From NCBI GenBank assembly GCA_020354105.1, contig CP070642.1:1232399-1241859 (forward strand): a DNA stretch of 9,461 nucleotides, in the 5' to 3' direction. Source of the stretch: Chloroflexota bacterium (GTDB lineage Bacteria > Chloroflexota > Dehalococcoidia > GIF9 > UBA5629). Positions 1 to 6,746 of the stretch are shown in pieces (position 1 is the stretch's first letter; each line of letters begins with the position of its first letter). A program made the translations under genes and the position numbers. The notes beneath the pieces are model-generated. The model was not told the origin of the DNA. It saw only the letters and a program-made list of their open reading frames with translations, and ran no database searches.

Positions 1-737
1 AATACATCGACCACAGCCTGCTGAAAGCTGGCTGCTGCCTCAGCTACCTTAGAAGAATCTGAAAAATCGTTGTCCCTGACCAGATGAAGCAGAGCTGTCT
101 TCAAACCACTGAAGCTGAAATCATCACTATCCTTCAGCCAGGCACGAGGCAAAAGAAACGAAGCTTCCTTGTCCCTTGCAGCTTTTTCAATGGCCGGGCC
201 ACCGGGATAACCCAGGTCCAGAATCCTGGCTGCTTTATCGAAAGCCTCTCCTGCAGCATCATCCCTCGTCCGACCCAGCTTCTCAAACTTTCCGTGCCCG
301 CTCATCAGCACCATATCGCTGTGCCCCCCGGAAACGATGAGGCAAAGACAGGGAAAAACAGGCTTGTCTCCACTTATCCAGTTAGCATAGATATGGCCTT
401 CCATATGATTGATTCCAATCAGGGGCAAGCTGTAGGCTACGGCTATGGCTTTAGCCAAATTCACTCCGACCAGCAGTGAGCCAGCCAGACCTGGACCTAT
501 TGTCACGGCAATAGCTGCGATGTCCTGCCAAATAATTTTCGCCTTAGCTATAGCACTCTCCACCACCGGCAAGGCAGTTACCAAGTGCTGCCTCGAAGCC
601 ACCTCAGGTACAATACCACCATAGCGCCTATGTATATCCACTTGAGAAGAGACTACATTCGACAGTATATCAGCCCCGTCTTGGACAACCGCCGCCGCAG
701 TTTCATCACAGGAGGTCTCGATGCCCAGGATTTTCAT
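1..737 (-). CDS. tsaD: tRNA N6-adenosine threonylcarbamoyltransferase TsaD (partial, C-terminus beyond left edge)
   Basis: TsaD (Gcp/Kae1/YgjD family) transfers the threonylcarbamoyl group from threonylcarbamoyl-AMP to A37 of ANN-decoding tRNAs in the cytoplasm, with TsaB and TsaE as usual partners. The reverse strand reads MKILGIETSCDETAAAVV, the family's typical N-terminus. The metal-binding HMEGH is at residues 111-115, with GPGLAGSLLVG near 81-91, SGGHS near 136-140, DDAAGEAFDKAARILDLGYP near 160-180, and FSFSGLKTALL near 210. About 245 codons are visible of a usual 330-360, so roughly the last quarter is missing. The ATG at 735-737 gives the canonical start and has no clear Shine-Dalgarno site. 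An extended -10 box ends only 7 bases upstream, suggesting a leaderless message. The family call is near certain. Confidence 0.96.
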   Translation of the reverse strand, partial: MKILGIETSCDETAAAVVQDGADILSNVVSSQVDIHRRYGGIVPEVASRQHLVTALPVVESAIAKAKIIWQDIAAIAVTIGPGLAGSLLVGVNLAKAIAVAYSLPLIGINHMEGHIYANWISGDKPVFPCLCLIVSGGHSDMVLMSGHGKFEKLGRTRDDAAGEAFDKAARILDLGYPGGPAIEKAARDKEASFLLPRAWLKDSDDFSFSGLKTALLHLVRDNDFSDSSKVAEAAASFQQAVVDV

Positions 738-744
738 ACTCAGG

Positions 745-753
745 ATTATAGCA
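745..753 (-). promoter_or_regulatory. Extended -10 promoter for tsaD, probably leaderless
   Basis: On the minus strand the sequence TGCTATAAT is an exact extended -10 element (TGn plus TATAAT). The ATG of tsaD begins 7 bases after its last T, so +1 would fall on or next to the A of the start codon. I see no good -35 hexamer at 16-18 bases, which is tolerated for extended -10 promoters. The same nine bases occur in the pdxS promoter at 1286-1294. Transcript start is inferred, not seen. Confidence 0.55.
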
Positions 754-814
754 CAAGCTCAGAAAACAGCCTGAAATTTAGCTTCGGTGGAAGCTCCGTT
801 GTGCTAAACCTGTT

Positions 815-1195
815 TTATCCCTTGAACATTAGAGGCAAGCCACCAATCAAACACACCCCACCAACCGCAATGCATCTTATGAGCATCGTAGTGGTTTGCT
901 CTGCTTCCGGTCTCAGCATAATAACTACAGGGCCTAGAACTATGCAAAGTACTCCAATTACAAACATCCCTGTCCCAAATTTTACCCAGCCCGATGTTGG
1001 TTTACGTGCTTTTGCCGGTTGATTTATACTCCACCCCAACTGCGCACCGCAGTTCGTGCAAAATCCAGATACTGACGACATATATACACCACAATACGGG
1101 CAATTGAGAGGCAAAGGCGCACCACATCCCGCACAGAACCGTTGGCCTAAATGACTTTGTGCACCACACGCAGGACAGGCTAAAAACTGCTGCAT
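815..1195 (-). CDS. Double zinc-ribbon protein with two C-terminal membrane helices
   Basis: This 126-residue protein has four CxxC knuckles forming two zinc ribbons: C7/C10 with C21/C24 (CPAC...CAGC) and C32/C35 with C46/C49 (CPYC...CTNC). A linker rich in K, P and S (about 58-70) follows, then two hydrophobic stretches at about 73-95 and 105-123 that should span the membrane as a hairpin. It ends in MFKG. There is no signal peptide, so the zinc ribbons should face the cytoplasm. Such ribbon-plus-membrane proteins are common and mostly uncharacterised, and I cannot name a specific function. It lies 77 bases upstream of tsaD on the same strand and could share its transcript, but each gene has its own plausible promoter. 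The ATG at 1193-1195 has only a weak purine-rich ribosome site (CGGG). Confidence 0.85.
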   Translation of the reverse strand: MQQFLACPACGAQSHLGQRFCAGCGAPLPLNCPYCGVYMSSVSGFCTNCGAQLGWSINQPAKARKPTSGWVKFGTGMFVIGVLCIVLGPVVIMLRPEAEQTTTMLIRCIAVGGVCLIGGLPLMFKG

Positions 1196-1224
1196 AATTT
1201 ACCCGATAGCTATTTTTCTCACCC

Positions 1225-1253
1225 ATTATATGTCTCATCAATACCAAACACAA
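1225..1253 (-). promoter_or_regulatory. Promoter of the zinc-ribbon gene (leftward)
   Basis: The minus strand carries TTGTGT (1248-1253) and TATAAT (1225-1230) separated by exactly 17 bases. The -10 is perfect and the -35 keeps the TTG. Transcription would start near 1218, leaving a leader of about 23 bases before the ATG at 1195. This is a motif match only. Confidence 0.5.
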
Positions 1254-1265
1254 TATCCTAGGAAG

Positions 1266-1294
1266 TTCGCTTTATCACTAATAGGTGCTATAAT
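1266..1294 (+). promoter_or_regulatory. Promoter of the pdxS operon (rightward, extended -10)
   Basis: TATAAT at 1289-1294 is preceded by TGC, giving the extended -10 TGCTATAAT, and by TTCGCT (1266-1271), a weak -35 at 17 bases spacing. Transcription would start at about 1301, leaving a leader of roughly 90 bases before pdxS. The -35 boxes of this promoter and the leftward one are only 12 bases apart, with the 8-bp palindrome TCCTAGGA (1256-1263) between them. Confidence 0.55.
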
Positions 1295-1392
1295 TTATTA
1301 AAGGAGGCCGAAGAACTGAAAAGGCGACTGGCTTCAGTTGCTACCAAAGCTAAACCAGTGTAAAATATTAAAAACTTATGTAAACGAAGAAA

Positions 1393-2274
1393 ATGGAGAC
1401 AGGTACTTTCAAAGTTAAATCAGGTTTAGCCCAGATGCTAAAGGGCGGTGTCATCATGGACGTGGTCACACCGGAGCACGCCAAAATCGCCCAGGAGGCT
1501 GGAGCCTGTGCCGTCATGGCTCTGGAGCGTGTACCAGCAGATATCAGAGCTGCCGGCGGCGTTGCCCGTATGGCTGATCCGACCATAATCAAAGCCATAA
1601 TGGAAGCGGTAAGCATACCGGTGATGGCAAAATGTCGCATCGGGCACTTCGTCGAGGCTCAGGTGCTGGAAGCATTGGGGGTCGATTTTATCGACGAATC
1701 AGAGGTGCTGACCCCTGCCGATGAAAGTCACCATATCTGGAAGCACGATTTCAAGGTCCCCTTCGTTTGTGGCTGCCGCGACTTGGGTGAAGCCCTGCGC
1801 CGCATCGCTGAAGGTGCCGCCATGATCCGCACCAAAGGAGAAGCTGGCACCGGCAACATAGTCGAAGCCGTAAGACACATGCGGGCTGTTCAGGACGGCA
1901 TACGCAAGCTCCAGGGAATGCCCGTTGATGAACTCACCACCGAAGCCAAGAACATGGGCGCTCCGCTCGAGGTAGCACTGGAAATACACAAAACGGGAAA
2001 ACTACCGGTGGTCAACTTTGCAGCCGGCGGTATAGCTACACCGGCCGATGCTGCATTGATGATGCAACTTGGTGCCGATGGTGTCTTCGTCGGCTCCGGT
2101 GTCTTCAAATCAAGTGACCCGGCATCAAGGGCTAAAGCCATCGTAAAAGCCACCACGCATTACAAAGACCCGGCAGTGATTGCCGAGGTATCCAAAGCCC
2201 TGGGCACGGCTATGCCCGGGCTGGACATAAAGACCATCCCACCAGAAGAATTATTGGCCACCAGAGGCTGGTAG
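1393..2274 (+). CDS. pdxS: Pyridoxal 5'-phosphate synthase lyase subunit PdxS
   Basis: PdxS builds pyridoxal 5'-phosphate from ribose 5-phosphate, glyceraldehyde 3-phosphate and ammonia supplied by PdxT (the DXP-independent B6 route). It forms cytosolic dodecamers decorated by twelve PdxT subunits. The 293 residues match the family length of about 294 and the sequence is highly conserved throughout. D23 lies in GGVIMDVV. The catalytic lysines are K80 in IPVMAKCRIGHFVEAQ and K148 in MIRTKGEAGTGN. The phosphate-binding GG and GSGVFKS lie near residues 215 and 235. An in-frame TAA at 1381-1383 makes ATG 1393 the first possible start. Its ribosome site (GAAGA) is weak, although a perfect AAGGAGG sits about 85 bases upstream. 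It is the first gene of a long rightward operon, and pdxT follows after one base. Confidence 0.98.
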   Translation: METGTFKVKSGLAQMLKGGVIMDVVTPEHAKIAQEAGACAVMALERVPADIRAAGGVARMADPTIIKAIMEAVSIPVMAKCRIGHFVEAQVLEALGVDFIDESEVLTPADESHHIWKHDFKVPFVCGCRDLGEALRRIAEGAAMIRTKGEAGTGNIVEAVRHMRAVQDGIRKLQGMPVDELTTEAKNMGAPLEVALEIHKTGKLPVVNFAAGGIATPADAALMMQLGADGVFVGSGVFKSSDPASRAKAIVKATTHYKDPAVIAEVSKALGTAMPGLDIKTIPPEELLATRGW

Positions 2275-2275
2275 A

Positions 2276-2863
2276 GTGAAAATAGGTGTCCTGGCTCTGC
2301 AGGGAGCCGTGACTGAACATATGCAGATGCTATCTGCTTTAGACGCAGAAACCATACCCGTCCGCATACCATCAGAGCTCAATGGCTTAGACGCACTGGT
2401 AATCCCAGGAGGAGAAAGCACTACCATCAGCAAACTAATGTCAGACTACGGACTGATGGAGCCGATACGCAAGCTCGCCGAACAATGTTTCCCCATCTTC
2501 GGCACCTGCGCCGGCCTGGTGCTACTGGCAAAGAGAGTCCCCAATTTAGAAATGGAGACCATCGGCGTTATGGACATCGAGGTGAAACGTAATGCCTTCG
2601 GCAGGCAGGTGGACAGCTTCGAAGCCAACTTGGAGATACCAGCTCTGCACAATGGAAACTTCCGCGGTGTATTCATTAGGGCACCCGTAGTCGAAAAAGC
2701 CGAAAGTGACGTAGAGGTATTATGTAAACTAAGCGACAAGCCGGTGGCTGTCAGGCAAGGCAAGCTGCTCGCCTGCGCCTTCCATCCGGAGCTGACCGAG
2801 GACTTGAGATTACACAGATATTTCCTAGACATCATTAAAGGAGATACTGATTGCAAAAAGTAA
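2276..2863 (+). CDS. pdxT: Pyridoxal 5'-phosphate synthase glutaminase subunit PdxT
   Basis: PdxT is the class I glutamine amidotransferase that hydrolyses glutamine and channels ammonia into PdxS. The 195 residues match the family's usual length of about 190-200. The N-terminus MKIGVLALQGAVTEH is typical. The oxyanion-hole region is PGGEST (44-49). The nucleophile is C78 in FGTCAGL, and the triad is completed by H170 and E172 in AFHPELTED. The start is GTG at 2276, one base after the pdxS stop, so translation is probably coupled. Its 3' end overlaps the next gene by 13 bases. Confidence 0.97.
   Translation: MKIGVLALQGAVTEHMQMLSALDAETIPVRIPSELNGLDALVIPGGESTTISKLMSDYGLMEPIRKLAEQCFPIFGTCAGLVLLAKRVPNLEMETIGVMDIEVKRNAFGRQVDSFEANLEIPALHNGNFRGVFIRAPVVEKAESDVEVLCKLSDKPVAVRQGKLLACAFHPELTEDLRLHRYFLDIIKGDTDCKK
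2837..2843 (+). promoter_or_regulatory. Ribosome binding site deciding the TTG start at 2851
   Basis: AAAGGAG inside the end of pdxT stands 7 bases before TTG 2851. It is the best ribosome site in the area and supports an unusual TTG start that overlaps pdxT by 13 bases. Confidence 0.6.
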
Positions 2864-4347
2864 TTGCTGACGATTTAGACGCACTGCTTAATGTACTGCC
2901 CCAACACATCCACCAGGCACTTCTGGAGCAATCTGATAACAGTGAATTAATTGAGATAGTTTTAGACCTGGGACGCCCTCCCGAAGCTCGCTATCCACGC
3001 AATGAAGTAATACTTAGCCCCACAGAGACCACAGACTCGGATATCGAACACGTGGTCTCCCGCATCGGCAGCTTCAGTGGCGACAACCGCGCCGGCATCG
3101 AGCGTACGCTGCATCGTATTTCAGCCATGCGCAATCGAGAGGGGCGAATCGTTGGCTTGACCTGTCGTGTGGGCAGAGCCGTCTTCGGCACAGTGAAAAT
3201 AATCCAGGACCTGGTAGAATCAGGCAAAAGTGTATTACTGCTCGGCAGACCTGGCATTGGCAAAACAACCATGCTTCGCGAGGTGGCTCGTGTTCTGGCT
3301 GACGACTTTAGAAAACGTGTCGTCGTCGTCGACACCTCCAACGAAATCGCCGGCGATGGTGATATACCCCATCCTGCCATAGGTCATGCCCGCCGCATGC
3401 AGGTGCCGACACCAACCATGCAGCACGCAGTTATGATTGAAGCCGTAGAAAACCACATGCCCGAGGTAATTATCATCGATGAAATAGGTACCAGCCTTGA
3501 AGCGGAAGCCGCCCGAACCATTGCCGAACGGGGTGTCCAGCTAATAGGCACAGCCCACGGAAATACCCTGGACAACCTGATGATGAACCCTACCCTTTCC
3601 GACCTCATCGGCGGCATTCAGACGGTGACCCTGGGAGACGAGGAGGCACGCAGACGGCACACCCAGAAGTCAATACTGGAGCGCAAGGCACCACCCACCT
3701 TCGACATAGTTGTCGAAATCCAGGAGCGCGATAAAGTAACTGTTCACCAAGACGTAGGTAACGCTGTGGACGCTATACTTCACGGCAGGCCCCAGGAAAC
3801 TGAAGTCCGCTGGCTGGACGATAAAGGTGAGGTAAAAAAAGACAAAGCGACAGCCTCCCATGCTCTGAACAAGCGGGATGTGGCACCAAAGAGAGAATCG
3901 CCTCGAATATACCTCTTCGGCATTAACCGCTCCAAGCTGGAAGACGCCGCCAGGGAGAGAGGAATCACACTGGAATTTACCAACGACCTCACGAAGAGTA
4001 ACCTCTTACTCACAGCCAAGAACTATTATCGCCGCAAGCCACAGAAGATACTGGATGCCGAGATTTCCGGCATTCCTATATACGCTGTCAAAAGCAACAA
4101 TCTCCCGCAGCTGAGACAATGCCTTGATTCCATTTATGGGCCACACAAAGACGCACCCATCAATTCCGCCATCGAAGAGACCGAACATGCTATTACCCGG
4201 GTAAAAGAAGGCAAGGGACCTGTGGAACTGAGCCCGCAGAACGCCTACATTCGCCGTTTACAGCACCTGCTGGCTGAACGCCACAGCCTGGCCTCTCACA
4301 GCCTGGGCAAAGAGCCAAAAAGAAGAGTACAGATTCTAAAAGGCTAA
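2851..4347 (+). CDS. R3H-domain AAA-type ATPase (Ycf45 / SpoIIIAA-like)
   Basis: This 498-residue cytoplasmic protein is likely an ATP-dependent nucleic-acid-binding factor. An N-terminal region (about 1-115) resembling the SpoIIIAA/Ycf45 N-domain leads into a RecA/AAA ATPase core. Walker A is GRPGIGKTT at 132-140, and Walker B is VIIIDEIG at 206-213, with sensor-like GTAHGNTL at 233-240. A charged linker (about 320-350) follows, then a small alpha/beta domain (351-430) with SNLLLTAKNYYRRKP. A C-terminal R3H single-stranded nucleic-acid-binding domain (about 461-498) carries the R-x3-H type motif RRLQHLLAERHSL and ends KEPKRRVQIL. Homologues occur in cyanobacteria, plastids (Ycf45), Firmicutes and Chloroflexota and are poorly characterised. 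The start is TTG with a strong ribosome site. It sits between pdxT and tmk in one operon, which fits a housekeeping role but does not define it. Confidence 0.88.
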   Translation: MQKVIADDLDALLNVLPQHIHQALLEQSDNSELIEIVLDLGRPPEARYPRNEVILSPTETTDSDIEHVVSRIGSFSGDNRAGIERTLHRISAMRNREGRIVGLTCRVGRAVFGTVKIIQDLVESGKSVLLLGRPGIGKTTMLREVARVLADDFRKRVVVVDTSNEIAGDGDIPHPAIGHARRMQVPTPTMQHAVMIEAVENHMPEVIIIDEIGTSLEAEAARTIAERGVQLIGTAHGNTLDNLMMNPTLSDLIGGIQTVTLGDEEARRRHTQKSILERKAPPTFDIVVEIQERDKVTVHQDVGNAVDAILHGRPQETEVRWLDDKGEVKKDKATASHALNKRDVAPKRESPRIYLFGINRSKLEDAARERGITLEFTNDLTKSNLLLTAKNYYRRKPQKILDAEISGIPIYAVKSNNLPQLRQCLDSIYGPHKDAPINSAIEETEHAITRVKEGKGPVELSPQNAYIRRLQHLLAERHSLASHSLGKEPKRRVQILKG

Positions 4348-4348
4348 G

Positions 4349-4414
4349 ATGGCCTTCATTTCTACTATGACCTCTCCATTGAAGAGAGAGGTGAAGATTA
4401 GGACGAAAACTTGA
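4349..4414 (+). CDS. Candidate 21-residue bridging ORF before tmk
   Basis: An ATG one base after the stop of the R3H ATPase gene opens a frame of 21 residues (begins MAFISTMTSPLKREV, basic C-terminus). The frame ends in a TGA that overlaps the TTG start of tmk as TTGA. The ribosome site AAAAGG (4338-4343) is 5 bases from the ATG. I recognise no family. Its likely value is to carry ribosomes across the 63-base gap and through the hairpin at 4370-4392, coupling tmk to the upstream gene. It may also be chance. The geometry at both ends is seen; translation is inferred. Confidence 0.3.
   Translation: MAFISTMTSPLKREVKIRTKT
4370..4392 (+). repeat. Hairpin in the gap before tmk
   Basis: ACCTCTC (4370-4376) and GAGAGGT (4386-4392) pair perfectly over 7 bases around a 9-base loop. 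No T-run follows, so it is not an intrinsic terminator. It lies just before the tmk ribosome site (AGGA, 4400-4403) and could affect translation or mRNA processing. Confidence 0.4.
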
Positions 4415-5049
4415 GTTTATTCATCACTTTCGAGGGCAGTGAAGGCTGCGGCAAGAGCACCCAGGCCAGAGCTTTATGGAGAAAACTTTCCCGCCTGAGC
4501 ATCCCAGCAGTGCTTACCCACGAACCTGGCGGCACAGCCCTGGGCAACCAGCTCAGGCACGTGCTCAAAAGAGGACGCCAAGATAAAATATCCCCTATAG
4601 CCGAGCTGTTTCTATTTGCCGCCTGCCGCATACAACTGGTTACCGAAGTGATTCGCCCCAACTTGGAACAGGGCAAAGTGGTCATCTGCGATCGGTTTGC
4701 TGACTCCACCACCGCCTATCAAGGCTACGGACGCGGACTCGACCTGGAGACCGTTAAAAAGATCAATGATCTGGCCACTCAAGGAACAACGCCCCACCTC
4801 ATTATATTTCTGGACATCCCCACCCAGACGGGACTGAGTCGCAAGAAATCAACGGCTAACGACCGCTTTGAAGCTGAAGACATCGCCTTTCACAACAAAG
4901 TGCGAGCCGGCTACCTGAAGCTAGCCGCCGAGGAGCCCGAGCGCTGGCTGGTGATAGACGCTAACTTACCCAGAGCCAGAATTGGTAAAATTATCTGGGA
5001 CAGGGTTAAGCAACTCCTTCAGACAGAAAAAGCCTCAAGGCATGAATAA
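4411..5049 (+). CDS. tmk: Thymidylate kinase (dTMP kinase)
   Basis: Tmk phosphorylates dTMP to dTDP with ATP in the cytosol, a required step of dTTP synthesis. The 212 residues are typical in length. The P-loop is GSEGCGKST at 9-17, followed by the dTMP-site motif HEPGGT (37-42). DRFADSTTAYQGYGRGL (94-110) is the signature with the DR(Y/F) triad. A lid segment SRKKSTANDRFEAED (143-157) carries basic residues. An in-frame TAG at 4399-4401 leaves TTG 4411 as the only usable start, served by AGGA at 4400-4403. Its stop overlaps mnmA by 8 bases. Confidence 0.96.
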   Translation: MSLFITFEGSEGCGKSTQARALWRKLSRLSIPAVLTHEPGGTALGNQLRHVLKRGRQDKISPIAELFLFAACRIQLVTEVIRPNLEQGKVVICDRFADSTTAYQGYGRGLDLETVKKINDLATQGTTPHLIIFLDIPTQTGLSRKKSTANDRFEAEDIAFHNKVRAGYLKLAAEEPERWLVIDANLPRARIGKIIWDRVKQLLQTEKASRHE

Positions 5050-6103
5050 GAAGCGTGTAGCTGTAGCCTTAAGCGGCGGCGTTGACTCCTCAATGGCAGC
5101 ACTTCTGCTCAAAGAAGCCGGCTACGAGATCATAGGCATAACCATGCGCTTGTGGGCTGAAGAAACAACGTCGGGAAAACACCATTCCTGCCCATCAACA
5201 GCAAATATTCAAGATGCTGAAAATATCTGCCGGACACTGGGCATACCCTTTCAAATCCTCGGCATGGAGAAGGAATTCAAGCAGCATGTAATCGACTACT
5301 TCTGCCGGGAATATACCAGAGGCCGGACCCCGAATCCGTGCATCGCCTGCAACCAACACATAAAGTTCGGCTTTTTACTCGACCATGTACTCTCTCTCGA
5401 CGCCGACTATCTGGCCACTGGCCATTACGCCAGGATCGAGCACTACTATGACGATGCCTATCACCTGCTCAAAGGTATTGACCCGGACAAAGACCAGTCT
5501 TACATGCTGTATACGCTGGGGCAGGACAAGCTCAGCCGCATACTTTTCCCTCTGGGCGATTACACAAAGCTCCAAGTCCGAGACTTAGCCAGGCAAAATG
5601 GCTTACTCAACGCCAGCAAGCGCAGCAGCCAGGATATCTGCTTCATCGCCTCGAACTACGGCGCTTTTCTGAGCCGATATTTCACCCCCACTCCGGGAGA
5701 AATCGTCAACAACCAAGGCGAAGTGCTGGGCAGGCACAAAGGAACCGCCTTTTACACGGTGGGACAGAGACACGGTCTGGGGCTGGCCACTGCCAAACCT
5801 TTCTACGTAACAAAGATAGAACCGGACAAGAACAGGCTCACAGTCGGCAGCAGACAAGAGCTCCGTGCCGCCGGGCTTATTGCCACTGAATTAAGCTGGA
5901 TATCCGGCAAATCCCCCTCCGAGCCGATGAAATTATCTGTTAAAATACGATACAGGGCACCAGAAGTAGATGCAACCCTTCATCCGGGATTGAAATCAAG
6001 CATAATAGAGTTTGACAAGTCACAATCTGCTGTCACCCCGGGGCAGGCTGTGGTGTTTTATCAAGATAGCGAAGTTCTAGGCGGTGGTACCATTGAAAAC
6101 TAG
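5042..6103 (+). CDS. mnmA: tRNA-specific 2-thiouridylase MnmA
   Basis: MnmA adenylates and thiolates U34 (s2U) of tRNA-Lys, -Glu and -Gln, taking sulfur from a persulfide relay. The 353-residue protein begins MNKKRVAVALSGGVDSSMAAL, with the PP-loop SGGVDSS at 11-17. The catalytic cysteines are C100 in TPNPCIACN and C200 in SSQDICFIA. GTAFYTVGQRHGLG marks the central domain, and a C-terminal beta-barrel ends in VTPGQAVVFY...LGGGTIE. ATG 5042 is chosen because the PP-loop follows at the normal distance. The longer frame from TTG 4982 would add 20 residues that merely lie inside tmk. The ATG overlaps the tmk stop by 8 bases, and the gene's own end overlaps rnhB by 11 bases. HHSC at 47-50 stands where many homologues have a paired-cysteine segment. 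Confidence 0.96.
   Translation: MNKKRVAVALSGGVDSSMAALLLKEAGYEIIGITMRLWAEETTSGKHHSCPSTANIQDAENICRTLGIPFQILGMEKEFKQHVIDYFCREYTRGRTPNPCIACNQHIKFGFLLDHVLSLDADYLATGHYARIEHYYDDAYHLLKGIDPDKDQSYMLYTLGQDKLSRILFPLGDYTKLQVRDLARQNGLLNASKRSSQDICFIASNYGAFLSRYFTPTPGEIVNNQGEVLGRHKGTAFYTVGQRHGLGLATAKPFYVTKIEPDKNRLTVGSRQELRAAGLIATELSWISGKSPSEPMKLSVKIRYRAPEVDATLHPGLKSSIIEFDKSQSAVTPGQAVVFYQDSEVLGGGTIEN
6079..6086 (+). promoter_or_regulatory. Ribosome binding site favouring TTG 6093 for rnhB
   Basis: AGGCGGTG matches the anti-SD complement AGGAGGTG at 7 of 8 bases and stands 6 bases before TTG 6093. For the alternative GTG at 6084 the site would overlap the start codon, so the TTG is preferred. Confidence 0.5.
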
Positions 6104-6746
6104 AAACCTCAAACCCAAATTCGAGCCGCCGAGTCTCGTTGAAGAGAACGGACTCAACGCCAAAGGCTATCGTCTCATCGCCGGCGTGGATGAAGCTGGC
6201 CGCGGCGCTTTAGCCGGCCCCGTTGTTGCCGCCGCTGTAATACTGCCCCAATCACCAGACTTCCCCTGGCTTAAATCCGTCCGAGACAGCAAAGAAACAC
6301 CACCAGCTAGGCGTGAGTTACTGTTCGACCTCATCAAGCAGGAGGCGATAGCCGTCAGCGTCGGCATCATCGCCCCCCAGACCATCGATGTTGTCGGCAT
6401 TCTCAACGCCACCAAGATTGCCATGTGCCACGCCGTCGAGCAGCTAGACTGCCCGCCGGACTTTCTGCTTATAGATTTCCTGCGCCTGCCCCAACTGCGC
6501 ATCTCTCAAAAGCCGATAGTCCATGGCGACAAAATATGTCTTTCCATCGCCTGTGCCTCTATTATCGCCAAGGTAACCCGAGACCGCATTATGGTAGAGC
6601 TCGACCAGATTCACCCCGGCTATGACTTAGCCAATCACAAGGGCTACGGCACCAGGCACCACGTGTCATGCCTTCACCAGCACGGACCTTCGCCAATCCA
6701 CCGCCGTTCCTTCGCCCCGGTAAGAGAGGCAGCCCGGCTACCATGA
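6093..6746 (+). CDS. rnhB: Ribonuclease HII
   Basis: RNase HII cuts the RNA strand of RNA-DNA hybrids and initiates removal of single ribonucleotides from DNA. The DEDD metal site is visible, numbered from TTG 6093 (217 residues): D33 and E34 in IAGVDEAGRGALAGPVVAAA, D128 in FLLIDFLRLP, and D164 in KVTRDRIM. The VRDSK motif, the ACASIIAKVTRD block and the C-terminal HPGYDLANHKGYGT...HGPSPIHRRSF are all characteristic. In many homologues LLIDG replaces LLIDF; the aspartate itself is kept. GTG 6084 in the same frame is possible but has a poorer ribosome site. It overlaps mnmA by 11 bases and shares an ATGA with yraN. Confidence 0.95.
   Translation: MKTRNLKPKFEPPSLVEENGLNAKGYRLIAGVDEAGRGALAGPVVAAAVILPQSPDFPWLKSVRDSKETPPARRELLFDLIKQEAIAVSVGIIAPQTIDVVGILNATKIAMCHAVEQLDCPPDFLLIDFLRLPQLRISQKPIVHGDKICLSIACASIIAKVTRDRIMVELDQIHPGYDLANHKGYGTRHHVSCLHQHGPSPIHRRSFAPVREAARLP

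Noticed and set aside
84..479. Rightward open frame of 131 codons
   Set aside because: It is antisense to conserved TsaD motifs, and its protein looks like random low-conservation sequence.
585..1022. Rightward open frame of 145 codons covering the tsaD start and the zinc-ribbon gene
   Set aside because: It lies antisense to two well-supported genes, has no family resemblance and spans their promoter.
1327..1359. Possible stem ACTGG ... CCAGT in the pdxS leader as a PLP riboswitch
   Set aside because: Five pairs with a bulged inner stem, no known PLP riboswitch consensus, and no terminator alternative.
1378..1383. ATG TAA start-stop just before pdxS
   Set aside because: A minimal start-stop pair with no ribosome site of its own; likely chance.
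4982..5041. N-terminal extension of mnmA from TTG 4982
   Set aside because: The extra 20 residues lie within the tmk coding end, and the MnmA PP-loop is at its normal place from ATG 5042.
6668..6742. N-terminal extension of yraN from ATG 6668
   Set aside because: The proline-rich extra 25 residues mirror the conserved rnhB end; ATG 6743 gives the family length and an ATGA overlap.
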